Below, piece by piece: positions 9,192 through 17,405 of a stretch of 64,000 bases of DNA (position 1 is the first letter of the stretch; every line of letters begins with the position of its first letter). The DNA is taken from NCBI RefSeq assembly GCF_007049795.1, contig NZ_SCFY01000001.1, positions 1-64,000 of the forward strand. Direction: 5' to 3'. This DNA is from Ectopseudomonas mendocina (GTDB lineage Bacteria; Pseudomonadota; Gammaproteobacteria; Pseudomonadales; Pseudomonadaceae). The notes beneath the pieces are model-generated. The model did no database searches and was not told where the DNA came from. It was given only the letters and a program-made list of their open reading frames with translations. The position numbers and the translations under genes were made by a program.

Positions 9192-9506
9192 TCACTTTGG
9201 TATTGCCGACAACGCACCGACAATAACCGCGAGAATTACAGTTAGTATGATGAAGGCCGGCACTGATGCCAAAACCCACTTCACCATAAAAATAACCATA
9301 GAGCTGAAGCTCATCCGAACATCAACCACAACAACCGGCTGGGCGCCGATGTACATCTTTACGGCATCCCTGACCGCAGGCGAAACAGAATCAAACTTAG
9401 ATTTCTCTACTTGCTCCTCTACCCTACGGGCTGCGCATTTGGGGCATTCAATGCCCTGCTGTATCTCTTTTAGCGTGAACTCATAGCTGCAAAAATCGCA
9501 TTTCAT
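9192..9506 (-). CDS. Small zinc-ribbon membrane protein (moron)
   Basis: 104 residues. The N-terminus has two Cys pairs (CDFC at 3-6 and CPKC at about 21-24) forming a zinc ribbon, followed by a charged linker. The C-terminal 35 residues form one or two hydrophobic helices (VKWVLASVPAFIILTVILAV). The protein is likely anchored in the inner membrane with the ribbon in the cytoplasm. It sits with the KilA-N gene between two terminators inside the tail operon, a moron position. Function unknown; lysogenic conversion or superinfection effects are possible. Confidence 0.65.
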   Translation of the reverse strand: MKCDFCSYEFTLKEIQQGIECPKCAARRVEEQVEKSKFDSVSPAVRDAVKMYIGAQPVVVVDVRMSFSSMVIFMVKWVLASVPAFIILTVILAVIVGALSAIPK

Positions 9507-9571
9507 CAGATTCCCTCCCAGTTATCTGGCAGAGACTCTAGCCGATCAGCACCAGCACCGAAACCCAGCGC

Positions 9572-10069
9572 TTATACCAGCTCAAGCCCAAGCGTGAGCT
9601 GTAGCTGGTGGCGCCAGTGGTCAACCTCGTACTCCAGCGCAGGTTTACGCATCTTCCACTGCACCAGCGCCCGACCGCTCGCACTGGCCGCTTTGCGCCC
9701 GTCATCAAGCGCACGGCATGCACGGTCGAGTTCTTTTTTCTCGGTCAGCTCACCGCGCAGGAGGGCGTCGATGTGGAGGTCGCACCAGACAGCAAAGTCC
9801 ACATCGAGCCAGCGAGCGAACGCCACTGCCAGCTTTGGATGTAGCCAGGTGCCACCGCTTCGACCTTTCGTGGTCGCCACTAAAAGGTGGGATTGCCCCA
9901 CATTTAAGTGGCGCATCAATGCCTCCATGTATTTCTGCGTATCCGGCAGACGCAGCCACTCGGCCGGCTTCTTATCGAATCGCCTGGCCACATCCGTGGC
10001 GCTGATCCAGCCATCGATATTGAAGCGAACCGGCAGCCCTTGATAGTGAAACGGGATCACGTTGTTCAT
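9572..10069 (-). CDS. KilA-N domain protein (moron)
   Basis: 165 residues from the ATG of MNNVIPFHYQGLPVRF, preceded by GGGG about 9 nt upstream. Residues about 15-110 form a KilA-N domain: ISATDVARRF, a Trp/Leu patch, SGGTWLHPKLAVAFARWLDV and FAVWCDLHIDALLRG. The C-terminal part is a charged helix. KilA-N proteins are DNA-binding, often antirepressor-like or toxic. An upstream extension of the frame is open but crosses a terminator and is not used here. It lies between the major tail protein gene and the tail chaperone, where phages usually have no gene. Confidence 0.8.
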   Translation of the reverse strand: MNNVIPFHYQGLPVRFNIDGWISATDVARRFDKKPAEWLRLPDTQKYMEALMRHLNVGQSHLLVATTKGRSGGTWLHPKLAVAFARWLDVDFAVWCDLHIDALLRGELTEKKELDRACRALDDGRKAASASGRALVQWKMRKPALEYEVDHWRHQLQLTLGLELV

Positions 10070-10160
10070 GGCATATCCCCTGCAATAGCCCTGGAATTGA
10101 TCGGCCGCAGCAACGCCCCAGGGAAGGCGCTTTCGGGTGCCCCCTAGCTGCAGCCAAAAA

Positions 10161-10191
10161 CAAAAAACCCCGGCGAGAAGGCCCGCCAGGG
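10161..10191 (-). terminator. Terminator after the major tail protein
   Basis: On the minus strand CCCTGGCG / CGCCGGGG pairs with one G-T wobble and is followed by six T. It would end transcripts coming from the major tail protein gene and isolates the KilA-N gene. Confidence 0.7.
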
Positions 10192-10259
10192 CTTGAGTTG
10201 AATCGAATAAATCGGTCGGTTTCCCGACCGTTTTAGCAGCGCCATCCTTGGCTCGTGAG

Positions 10260-11045
10260 TCACACCACGTCGGTGTTTTGCACTTCCATCTTGAAGATTG
10301 CAGCCTCGCCCACATCGATGATGTTCGGGTCGGGCAGCATGCGCAGCTGCACGGGGATCACGCCGAACTCGGCGCCCTGGTTCAGCGGCAGGCCACCGTT
10401 CAGGCTGATGCGCACGTAGTACGCCAGGGTGCGGCGCTTCTCGCCGTCGCCGGCTTCGTTCACCTGCTCCCACAGCACGCGGTAGAACTTGCGGCCAGTC
10501 ACGAACGGGCTGATTACATCCACGGTCGGGTAGGTGTAATCCACCTCGATCGGCAGGCGCTTGAGGCCACCATCGCTGGGCGCAGCCTCGGCGTTGATGT
10601 CATCAGCCAGCTGGCCACCCAGCAGCACATGAATGCCACCCGGCGTCACCGCGTAGTCGATGCCGCGTTCATAGACCGGTGTGCCGCCAGCACCAGTCAC
10701 TTCACTGACCACCAGCGGCAGGTTAGCCAGCATGATGGTGCGGTCGACGTAAGCATCATGTTCTTCAGCTGCCACGGTGCCACTCGGCACGCGCTCGGTG
10801 GAACCGTACAAGATCACCGCCGCCGCGGCCGGGGTGAAGTTCACGGCCTCGCCGGTGCAGTTCAGCGCCGTGGTAGAGGTCACGCCGTCCAGCTCGGGCA
10901 GGCCGATGCGGGTCGGGTCTTGAATGGTGATCTCGGTCGTCTCCGGCTCCACGGTCACGTTCTGGAGCTTGAACAGCTCTTCGAAGACGCGAGTCGGGTA
11001 GGCCGCAACCTTGGTCGGGCCGCGGAACAGTTGGGTATGCAGCAT
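10260..11045 (-). CDS. Major tail tube protein
   Basis: 261 residues, beta-rich, with no signal or membrane segment. It has a good Shine-Dalgarno (AGGAGA) and is followed by a strong terminator, as expected for a highly expressed virion protein. Segments such as FRGPTKVAAYPTRVFEELFK and VDYTYPTVDVISPFVTGRKF fit a siphovirus tail tube subunit. The order tail terminator, this gene, chaperone, tape measure is standard. Identity rests on synteny and composition rather than on a motif. Confidence 0.7.
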   Translation of the reverse strand: MLHTQLFRGPTKVAAYPTRVFEELFKLQNVTVEPETTEITIQDPTRIGLPELDGVTSTTALNCTGEAVNFTPAAAAVILYGSTERVPSGTVAAEEHDAYVDRTIMLANLPLVVSEVTGAGGTPVYERGIDYAVTPGGIHVLLGGQLADDINAEAAPSDGGLKRLPIEVDYTYPTVDVISPFVTGRKFYRVLWEQVNEAGDGEKRRTLAYYVRISLNGGLPLNQGAEFGVIPVQLRMLPDPNIIDVGEAAIFKMEVQNTDVV

Positions 11046-11068
11046 GGGTTTCTCCTGGCCGGCGGCCG

Positions 11069-11515
11069 TCAGTTATAGGTCTGGACGTACTGGATGCCCA
11101 GACGGATGGTGATGGATTGGGTGGTTTCGCCTTTCACTGCCCAGCGGTATTCGGCTTCGTCGCCTTCTTCATCGAGCAGGCCCGGGAACTTGCGCTCGGG
11201 CAGATCCTGGCCAATGCCGAAGGCGCGCAGCACATCGACGTGGAAGTTGGCCAGGTCCTGCTCGGTGGCCGTCTTCTTGAACACGCCTTCGATTTCGTAC
11301 TCACGCACGCGAATGGCCTGCGGGCTGGCCCAGCCGATCAGCCGGTCATTGCCGCCACGCAGCAGCACGTGCATGTGGGGCGCGTTGTCCTTGGCCACCT
11401 CAGGCGCGACGAACACGGCCTGCACGTCGGTGTAAAAGCCGGCAGCGGGTTTGATGAGCTCAAGCCGCGCCTGCGCCGCCGCTGTCACAGCGGCCACGTT
11501 GGGGAAAAGGGCCAT
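11069..11515 (-). CDS. Tail terminator protein
   Basis: 148 residues located between the gpZ-like protein and the major tail protein, where the tail terminator (lambda gpU position) is found. It contains LLRGGNDRLIGWASPQAIRV and a C-terminal strand-rich segment (QSITIRLGIQYVQTYN). In the family it caps the finished tail tube and joins it to the head. Assigned by size and gene order. Confidence 0.6.
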   Translation of the reverse strand: MALFPNVAAVTAAAQARLELIKPAAGFYTDVQAVFVAPEVAKDNAPHMHVLLRGGNDRLIGWASPQAIRVREYEIEGVFKKTATEQDLANFHVDVLRAFGIGQDLPERKFPGLLDEEGDEAEYRWAVKGETTQSITIRLGIQYVQTYN

Positions 11516-11519
11516 GGGT

Positions 11520-12152
11520 TTACCTGCTGTACTTGAGCAGCTCGCGCCGCATGCGCCGCTGGAACTCTTGCTCGAGGCGTTTGTTGACCCAGCGCACGGT
11601 GGTCACCGTGGTGAGTTGTTTGAAGAACCAGGCCACAGAAGGCCCCATGGCCGGCATCAGCCCGCTCTGGGTGCCGGCGCCGTAGCTGTAGGTGAACTGT
11701 CCGCCACGGCTTTTGACCATCCGCGTGACGCTGCTGCGCGTGGCTAGGGGTTGACGGGCAAAGCTGGAGGGGTTGACGAAGCCAGCGGCCACCTTGTGCC
11801 CCTTGAAACTGCCCACCAGAATCCGCGCCCGCGTGGCGTCGATGGCCTGATAGCCCCAGCGCTTGTACTCGGTCACGTACACCCCGGCAGAACTGGGGAT
11901 GAGCCGTGCATCGAACCGCCCCTTACGGGTGTTCACGCGCTTGATGACAATGCGCTTGTTGACCCAGCTGCGCCCCTTGAACATCTTCGCGATGATCGGC
12001 GTGTAGCGCCGCTGCCGCGTATCTGATGCTGTGGTGTCGAGCGCGCCGCGCAGCACCGGCTCGATCTGCCTGCCGATGGATTCCAACTGGCGCTTGGCAG
12101 CATCAAAGGCCACCGGGCGAATACCGATCTTCAATCCACCGGAAGTAGCCAT
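11520..12152 (-). CDS. Minor tail protein Z-like / tail completion protein
   Basis: 210 residues, very basic (many Arg/Lys), for example GALDTTASDTRQRRYTPIIA and a C-terminal EFQRRMRRELLKYSR. Basic proteins of this length at this place are gpZ-like or HK97 gp10-like tail completion proteins that act at head-tail joining. It overlaps the upstream gene by 22 bp and is 4 bp from the tail terminator gene. Confidence 0.65.
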   Translation of the reverse strand: MATSGGLKIGIRPVAFDAAKRQLESIGRQIEPVLRGALDTTASDTRQRRYTPIIAKMFKGRSWVNKRIVIKRVNTRKGRFDARLIPSSAGVYVTEYKRWGYQAIDATRARILVGSFKGHKVAAGFVNPSSFARQPLATRSSVTRMVKSRGGQFTYSYGAGTQSGLMPAMGPSVAWFFKQLTTVTTVRWVNKRLEQEFQRRMRRELLKYSR

Positions 12153-12682
12153 AAGCCCCTCACCACACCGTCATCGCTAGAGCCTGCATAGTTGGACACC
12201 ACATACAGGTCGCCCTCCACGCGCAACTGGTCACCCTCCTGAGGGCGCCCTACTTCGATAATCGCCACCTCAGCCCGCGTCATGTAGCTGACATCCTGCC
12301 CCAGCTCATCGCGGTACGGCGCCTCATGCGTCAGGTGCACTCGACAGCAACGCGGCACGCCACCGGCGGGCAGGTACTGCGCAGGCTGGCCGACGAGCTC
12401 CTCGCAGCTCATCACTGCCTCAGCGCCACGGCCCATTGGGTCGCGCGCACTGGTAATTACCAGCAGCCGCTCACGAACCCGCAGATAGCGGCCCTGCAAC
12501 AGGCTTTTGCTTGGGCGGCTACGCACCAGCACCAAGGCGCCCGTGCGCAGCCCACGCGCGGCCTGCACATCGCCGCCGTCCTTGGCCACCACGCCCACCC
12601 AGGCGCAGCCGTGCTGGATCACATCCAGATCGGCGCTCAGGCTGAGAATCGATGCGCGCAAGTCCAGCCGGCCCAGCCTCAT
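12131..12682 (-). CDS. Head-tail joining/head completion protein
   Basis: 183 residues. Near the N-terminus is LRASILSLSADLDVIQHG; the C-terminal half has the small-barrel-like segment QEGDQLRVEGDLYVVSNYAG. It starts inside the stop of the connector gene (ATGA). Position between the gp6-like connector and the gp10/Z-like protein suggests a stopper or head completion role. No firm family match by eye. Confidence 0.55.
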   Translation of the reverse strand: MRLGRLDLRASILSLSADLDVIQHGCAWVGVVAKDGGDVQAARGLRTGALVLVRSRPSKSLLQGRYLRVRERLLVITSARDPMGRGAEAVMSCEELVGQPAQYLPAGGVPRCCRVHLTHEAPYRDELGQDVSYMTRAEVAIIEVGRPQEGDQLRVEGDLYVVSNYAGSSDDGVVRGLWLLPVD

Positions 12683-12990
12683 ATGCCCAACCCCACGCGG
12701 TAAAAATGCATCAGCCGCTCAGCGACACCTGTGTTACCAACAATGGTGCCCACCACGATGTTTTCGCGGTGCTGGTCGTAGTCGGCAATCAGTAGCAGCA
12801 GCGCACGCTTCACACTGGCCGGCACGAATTCGGATTCTTCATCCGTGCTCCAGGGCACCGGCCGGCCAAGGTACTGGCTGGCGTAGTCGATGGCCTGCGC
12901 CTCCAGCTCGCGCAGGTATTCGTCCTGGCTGTTGTCGTTCAGCTCAAGCCGCAGGTGCGTCTTGATCTGCTCAAGCGTCAGCACACCCAT
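12679..12990 (-). CDS. Phage gp6-like head-tail connector
   Basis: 103 residues. The first 40 residues (LTLEQIKTHLRLELNDNSQD, then YLRELEAQAIDYASQYLGRP) are the helical signature of HK97 gp6-like connectors; the C-terminal helices VKRALLLLIADYDQHREN also fit. The protein forms the ring under the portal that joins head and tail. The start codon overlaps the stop of the methyltransferase gene by one base. Confidence 0.8.
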   Translation of the reverse strand: MGVLTLEQIKTHLRLELNDNSQDEYLRELEAQAIDYASQYLGRPVPWSTDEESEFVPASVKRALLLLIADYDQHRENIVVGTIVGNTGVAERLMHFYRVGLGI

Positions 12991-13544
12991 CAGAACCTCC
13001 GGAAGGCAAAGCTGGTGATGCCTTCACGCCCCAACTCGGACTCTGCCTCATTGATCTCCACACAGCCGAAACCAAGGCGCGCGAACCAGGCGATAAGCCC
13101 ATCCTGCGTCCAGTACCAGATGTGCTCACCGGGCTTGAAGTGCTTGCTGCGCAGGCAGTCCCACTGGCTCAAGTAGATGGGCATGGAAACAAACACCCAC
13201 TCGCTCACCTTGGCGATCAGTTGCTCAGGCTCTGGAATGTGCTCGAGGCTGTCCCAGCAGGTGATAGCGGTGAGCGGCAGCTGCTCGATATCGAAGTACA
13301 GGCCACGGCCTTTCAGCCAGGCCACGGCCTCGGCGTTTACGTCAAAGCCGGCAGCACCTTTGCACTCGAGCACGAAGCGGCCACCACCAATGCCGATATC
13401 CACCACGCCAGCCTGGCAATGGCGCGCAACCATTTCCACGCGAGCACGCGTCAGCGCGGCGCCCATCGGCGTGGCGTCCAGCGCCTGGTACTTCTCGAAG
13501 TACGGGCCGCTGTAATCCATCGGCGGGCGCGGGTGGTAGCCCAT
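12990..13544 (-). CDS. SAM-dependent methyltransferase in the head operon
   Basis: 184 residues from the ATG of MGYHPRPPMDYSGPYFEKYQ, chosen because AGGAG lies 6 nt upstream, just after the stop of the previous gene; a longer frame to 13604 would overlap that gene by 50 bp. Motif I of class I methyltransferases is VVDIGIGGGRFV, and the later motif reads CWDSLEHIPEPEQL. Substrate unknown. It sits with two glycan-type genes between capsid and connector, so a sugar or surface target is plausible. Confidence 0.75.
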   Translation of the reverse strand: MGYHPRPPMDYSGPYFEKYQALDATPMGAALTRARVEMVARHCQAGVVDIGIGGGRFVLECKGAAGFDVNAEAVAWLKGRGLYFDIEQLPLTAITCWDSLEHIPEPEQLIAKVSEWVFVSMPIYLSQWDCLRSKHFKPGEHIWYWTQDGLIAWFARLGFGCVEINEAESELGREGITSFAFRRF

Positions 13545-13554
13545 GCCCAGCTCC

Positions 13555-14388
13555 TCAGACCACAGCAGGCAATCGGTCAGCCCATTCGGCAAAGCGCTGG
13601 TCATAGTTGGCGATTCTCTTGTCGCAGGTATGGGAACGCTCCGTGCACCGACAGAAGTTGTCCGGTACCGCGAAGGTCATATGGTCAAGTGGCATGCTTG
13701 GGTGCGTGATCAGCTCAGGCGCGTTGAAGCCGCCCTGCCCGCCGCACACAATCCACGCAGGCACACGGGCGGCGATGCAGGCCGGCACAATCCAGCCGAT
13801 GCCGCCAATAACTGCCGTGGCGCCTTGCAGCAGGGCCAACAGCTGGTCAACGGGCAGCTCGCCGGCGTGGTAGCGAATGTCTGCGGGCGGCAGTGGCTCC
13901 AGAGCCCATTCCTTGCCCTCTTGCAGATCCGCCACGGATACCACCCGGTACCCGCGCCGCTGCAGCTCGGCGGCCGCCTTGGCCACGTACTCGGGCCGTG
14001 GGTTGCGGGCATCAGCACGCCACTCACTGCGCACCGTCACAGGCCGCACCAGCACATACTGGCCAGCCACAGGCGACGGGCCGAAGTCGGGCAAGTCGAA
14101 CTCACCCGGCGGCACACCGAAACAATTGCGCATGCCATGCCAGATGCCACGGCGCCCATAGGCCACTCGCGCCTGATGCCCACGCGGCATGGCCTGCCAG
14201 CGGCTGTGCCGGGCGATGTTCTTTGCCTGGGTGCGCAGCCGCGTGTCAGGCCGCACCGGGTGCACATCCGGCAAATCCCGGTACAACTCAGGCCAGGGCG
14301 TTTGCAGCATCACCGGGCCGCGCAGTTGCTTCACGAAGGCCCGCTGGTAGATGTTGTCACCCAGCCCCAGCATCCCCTGCACGTTCAT
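13555..14388 (-). CDS. Glycosyltransferase family 9 (heptosyltransferase)-like protein
   Basis: 277 residues. The N-terminus MNVQGMLGLGDNIYQRAFVK matches the start of heptosyltransferase-like enzymes (glycine-rich GLGDNI loop), and the C-terminal domain carries LQGATAVIGGIGWIVPACIA and PAWIVCGGQGGFNAPE, resembling the sugar-nucleotide-binding half of GT-B enzymes. It lies in the late operon, so it may act on virion proteins or host surface sugars late in infection. Donor and acceptor cannot be deduced. Confidence 0.7.
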   Translation of the reverse strand: MNVQGMLGLGDNIYQRAFVKQLRGPVMLQTPWPELYRDLPDVHPVRPDTRLRTQAKNIARHSRWQAMPRGHQARVAYGRRGIWHGMRNCFGVPPGEFDLPDFGPSPVAGQYVLVRPVTVRSEWRADARNPRPEYVAKAAAELQRRGYRVVSVADLQEGKEWALEPLPPADIRYHAGELPVDQLLALLQGATAVIGGIGWIVPACIAARVPAWIVCGGQGGFNAPELITHPSMPLDHMTFAVPDNFCRCTERSHTCDKRIANYDQRFAEWADRLPAVV

Positions 14389-14770
14389 TGAGCACCCCTT
14401 CCAAAGGCGCCCGCGGGAACGCCATAAGCGCCGTGTCCCGGCTGCAGTTGATTATCTCGATGTCACGAAAACGCCGGGCCAGTTCATCAAAGTGGCCGGG
14501 CCACTCGGCAAGGCTGCCGCAGTTGCCCAGCAGGCCTGGGTGATCACCGTGCCAGTGCCGCAGGCCTGGCTGCGTCTTGCAGTCGTACCCCAGCAGGATG
14601 ATCCGCCGGGCGCCCTGGCTGGCCGCCAGCACAATGGCACCGGCACCGCTGTTGCGCGACGCATCCACCCGCAGGCGGCGCACGCCGAACACCGTGTTGC
14701 ACGTCCAGCGCTCGCCCTGAAACTTTGTGTTCACCTCGTCGCGGTAGGTCCGCCACCACTCCGAGTCCAT
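14357..14770 (-). CDS. DUF115-like hypothetical protein in the glycan cassette
   Basis: 137 residues from the ATG of MDSEWWRTYRDEVNTKF. The core GAIVLAASQGARRIILLGYD followed by a GLRHWHGDHPG segment resembles sugar-related DUF115 (motility accessory factor) proteins. The same frame is open upstream to about 14827 and reads VIVANTSFRIAPWADALYAM, which looks like a true N-terminus, but that part has no ATG, GTG or TTG. The start is therefore uncertain and may use an unusual codon. It overlaps the GT9-like gene by 32 bp. Confidence 0.6.
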   Translation of the reverse strand: MDSEWWRTYRDEVNTKFQGERWTCNTVFGVRRLRVDASRNSGAGAIVLAASQGARRIILLGYDCKTQPGLRHWHGDHPGLLGNCGSLAEWPGHFDELARRFRDIEIINCSRDTALMAFPRAPLEGVLNERAGDAGAG

Positions 14771-14823
14771 CGCATACAGGGCATCAGCCCATGGTGCGAT
14801 GCGGAAGCTGGTGTTGGCGACGA

Positions 14824-15075
14824 TTACGCCGCGCCCGGCTTGGGCTTGGCGCCATTTTTTGGCTTGCTTGCAGTCCCCCGCCGTGAGGCTTGGGCCGCTG
14901 GCGATGCAGAGGACTTCCCGCCAGCGGCTTTGCTGGGGTCGCCTTTGGCGCCGATGATCTCCACCAGCCCGGCGCGTTCCAGCTCCTTCGCGGCATGATC
15001 GGAAACAGGGAAGGTAGCGCCGCGTTTGCGCGGGCCACCGTGGTCGAACGAAGTAAGCGCACGAACTTCTGGCAT
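14824..15075 (-). CDS. Small phage structural-operon protein
   Basis: 83 residues from the ATG of MPEVRALTSFDHGG, chosen because GGAG lies about 8 nt upstream and the longer frame to 15123 would overlap the capsid stop and the hairpin. A small fold (KRGATFPVSDHAAKELERAG, LVEIIG) is followed by a Lys/Ala/Pro-rich tail. Short proteins of this type follow the capsid gene in many phages; function unknown. Confidence 0.65.
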   Translation of the reverse strand: MPEVRALTSFDHGGPRKRGATFPVSDHAAKELERAGLVEIIGAKGDPSKAAGGKSSASPAAQASRRGTASKPKNGAKPKPGAA

Positions 15076-15090
15076 GTCAGGCTCCGGAAG

Positions 15091-15108
15091 GCGGGGCCGA
15101 AGCCCCGC
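15091..15108 (-). promoter_or_regulatory. UUCG-loop hairpin just after the capsid gene
   Basis: On the minus strand GCGGGGC, TTCG, GCCCCGC forms a 7-bp stem with a very stable UUCG tetraloop, 8 bp after the capsid stop. No T run follows, so it is more likely an mRNA-stabilising or attenuating element than a terminator. Confidence 0.6.
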
Positions 15109-15115
15109 GTCAGGT

Positions 15116-16543
15116 TCAGGCACTGGCCGGCAGGCCGTCGAAGTCGCCCTTCACGAAAGATTCCGGGCGGTACACGGTCAGGCCCACGCGCTCTTCGCAG
15201 AGGATGGTGACCATGTTCTTCACGAAGTTGTCGCGGTCCTCGGTAGAGACGGTCACGCTGACATCCTCGCGGTCCCAGCCCTGGGCGCCCTGGCGGAACG
15301 AGCCCACCAGATAATCACCCACATCCATGCTGGTGGTAGCCACAACCGGGCGACCCCACAAAGCCGGGAACACCAGACCAGCCGCAGTGCTCAGCAGATA
15401 GTTCAGGTTCTTGTCCTTGGTCAGCTCGATACTGGTCCAGTCGATCGGGCTCAGCACAATGCCGTCCGCCTCGTACTCGGCCAGAGTCACCTGCAGCAGC
15501 GCGATGCGCAGGCGGTCGATAGCAGTTTCACCCTGCACCGTTACGCCAGGGTTGGCGAAGGCGCTGGCCTGAGTGTAAAGACCGGAGATGTTGAGGCCCA
15601 CACCGCTGCCCTTGAGCAGTTGCGCTTCTTCCTTGAGCTTCAGGCCATAACGCAGGCGACCGTCAATGTAGCTCTGCAGCATGGCTACATCAGACAACAC
15701 CTGGCGGGAGGCAGGCACCCAGTGGGCGATGGTCGCCACCGGAGCACTGTCCGGCTCAAAGGCGATATCCGACTGAGGCTTCGGATTGGTCGGATTCTCC
15801 GAAACCACGTCGGCATTGTTGGTGAAGCCGGTTTCGCGCACGTACTCGATGGAGTTCGAGGTAGTGCGACCCCAATTCAGCAGGTCACGGATGAACAGGC
15901 GCTGCTGGGCCGGCTGGATCAGACCAACCTTGGTCGGCTCGATCAAGCTGCCAGCCGAAGTGTCCAGACTGGTGATAGCCGCTTTCACAGGCGCGCTGAA
16001 GCTAAACTTGCCACCACCAGACGCGCGCGCCGCGAACTCCTGGAAGCCGTCAGCTTCGAGGAAGCATTCGCCCATGCTCTTCGGCACACCGCGCTGGCCG
16101 CCATTGGTGTTCATCTCCACCAGGCGCTGCTCAGCAGATTGCAGACGGGCATTCAGCTCGCCCTGGGTGGTCAGCAGCTTATCGACGCTGGCCTTGGTTT
16201 CTTCGGACAGCTGGGCCTGCGCCTTGAGCTCCTTCTCGGACGACTCGGCATAGCGGCGCAGGTCATCGCCCACAGCCTTCAGGTTGGCCTGCACTTCCTT
16301 GTATTCGCGCTCCACATCTACATCATCGCCAGCGCGGCCGAACTGGTGGTGCGCTTGCAGGCGCTGCCCCTGAGCGGGCTCTACGCAAAGCGCGGCCACC
16401 AGCACCACCGCCGCACTGCCCAGCAGGGAAACGGCAACGGTCGAAGGTGCAGCAGGAACATAGGCCAGCACACCCAGCGGGATGGCAACAGCCAGAGCGA
16501 TCACCGCCAGAATCAGCGGCGCCGAAAGTTTCAACAGTTTCAT
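15116..16543 (-). CDS. Major capsid protein, HK97 fold, with hydrophobic N-terminal extension
   Basis: 475 residues from the ATG of MKLLKLSAPLILAVIALAVA, which has AGGA 7 nt upstream. Residues about 8-32 and 38-55 are two hydrophobic stretches, unusual for a capsid protein. Residues about 75-145 are a charged coiled coil (delta/scaffold domain), then the HK97-type core: SAPVKAAITSLDTSAGSLIE, FIRDLLNWGRTTSNSIEYVR, KEEAQLLKGSGVG, and the P-loop/A-domain segment PALWGRPVVATTSMDVGDYL. The delta part is presumably removed by the ClpP-like protease encoded just upstream. Confidence 0.85.
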   Translation of the reverse strand: MKLLKLSAPLILAVIALAVAIPLGVLAYVPAAPSTVAVSLLGSAAVVLVAALCVEPAQGQRLQAHHQFGRAGDDVDVEREYKEVQANLKAVGDDLRRYAESSEKELKAQAQLSEETKASVDKLLTTQGELNARLQSAEQRLVEMNTNGGQRGVPKSMGECFLEADGFQEFAARASGGGKFSFSAPVKAAITSLDTSAGSLIEPTKVGLIQPAQQRLFIRDLLNWGRTTSNSIEYVRETGFTNNADVVSENPTNPKPQSDIAFEPDSAPVATIAHWVPASRQVLSDVAMLQSYIDGRLRYGLKLKEEAQLLKGSGVGLNISGLYTQASAFANPGVTVQGETAIDRLRIALLQVTLAEYEADGIVLSPIDWTSIELTKDKNLNYLLSTAAGLVFPALWGRPVVATTSMDVGDYLVGSFRQGAQGWDREDVSVTVSTEDRDNFVKNMVTILCEERVGLTVYRPESFVKGDFDGLPASA

Positions 16544-16556
16544 GGGTAGATCCTCA

Positions 16557-17405
16557 TCATGCGGGGAAGGTGATACGCGGCAGGGGTTCAGCCTGCAGCC
16601 GGGTGCCCTTGCGGGCAGGGTCGGTGGCGTCACGCTCACCGCCGCCAGCCGCATCGCGCAGGCTGGCTTTGAATTCACTGATCAGGCGCTGGGCCTCGGA
16701 GCGCGGCATGCCAGAGGCGCGCATGGCGTTCTCCACGCGGCGCACGGCAATGGCGGCTGGCTTCTCCTCGCCCGCCTCGATCTCATCGGAAGCTAACAGC
16801 GCGTCAGCAAAACCCTGGTCGATGGCGGCACTGCCGCCTATCCAGGTTTCGCCATCCATCATGCGTTGGACGTCAGCAAGCTCTTGCCCACTGCGCGCCA
16901 CGTAGATGTCGGCCATAGAAGCGTCGAACGGTTCGAGGTAGTCCGCGTATTCGCGGAAGTCGTGGCGGTTGCCGGCGGCGAAGATCCACGCGTTGTGAAT
17001 CATCAGGAAGCCGGCGCGCGCAATCTGTACCTCATCACCGGCCATGGCGATGATCGAAGCCGCCGAAGCCGCCAGGCCAAGAACCTTCACCGTCACCGAG
17101 CCCTTGTGCTCGCGCAGCAGGTTGTAGATGGCCAAGCCCTCGAACATATCGCCGCCTGGGCTGTTGATGTTCACCACCACGTCCCGCTCACCAATGGCGC
17201 GCAGCGCCGCAGCAATGCGCTTGGCTGTAACGCCCTCGCCGGTCCAGTAATCCTGGCCGATGACATCGAATACGCTGATGGTGTTGTCTTCACTGGCCGC
17301 AGCCTGGATGGTGGAGTTCCAGCGATCCAGCGCCTTGACCGAGAGGTCGAAGCGCAAGCCGCCCATCCGGGCACCGGCATGCGCCGCAGGTAGTTTTCTA
17401 CGCAT
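16557..17405 (-). CDS. ClpP-like prohead protease
   Basis: 282 residues. The serine protease S14 fold is shown by VVVNINSPGGDMFEGLAIYN, the nucleophile motif LGLAASAASIIAMAG (Ser around residue 115), the His in FLMIHNAW, and an Asp in the following helix. The last 70 residues are charged and may be scaffold-like. In phages with this arrangement it processes the capsid precursor. It overlaps the portal gene by 8 bp and ends 13 bp before the capsid start. Confidence 0.9.
   Translation of the reverse strand: MRRKLPAAHAGARMGGLRFDLSVKALDRWNSTIQAAASEDNTISVFDVIGQDYWTGEGVTAKRIAAALRAIGERDVVVNINSPGGDMFEGLAIYNLLREHKGSVTVKVLGLAASAASIIAMAGDEVQIARAGFLMIHNAWIFAAGNRHDFREYADYLEPFDASMADIYVARSGQELADVQRMMDGETWIGGSAAIDQGFADALLASDEIEAGEEKPAAIAVRRVENAMRASGMPRSEAQRLISEFKASLRDAAGGGERDATDPARKGTRLQAEPLPRITFPA

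Noticed and set aside
9572..10315. KilA-N gene extended to a start at 10315
   Set aside because: The extension would run through a terminator and into the 3' end of the major tail gene; the ATG at 10069 has its own ribosome binding site.
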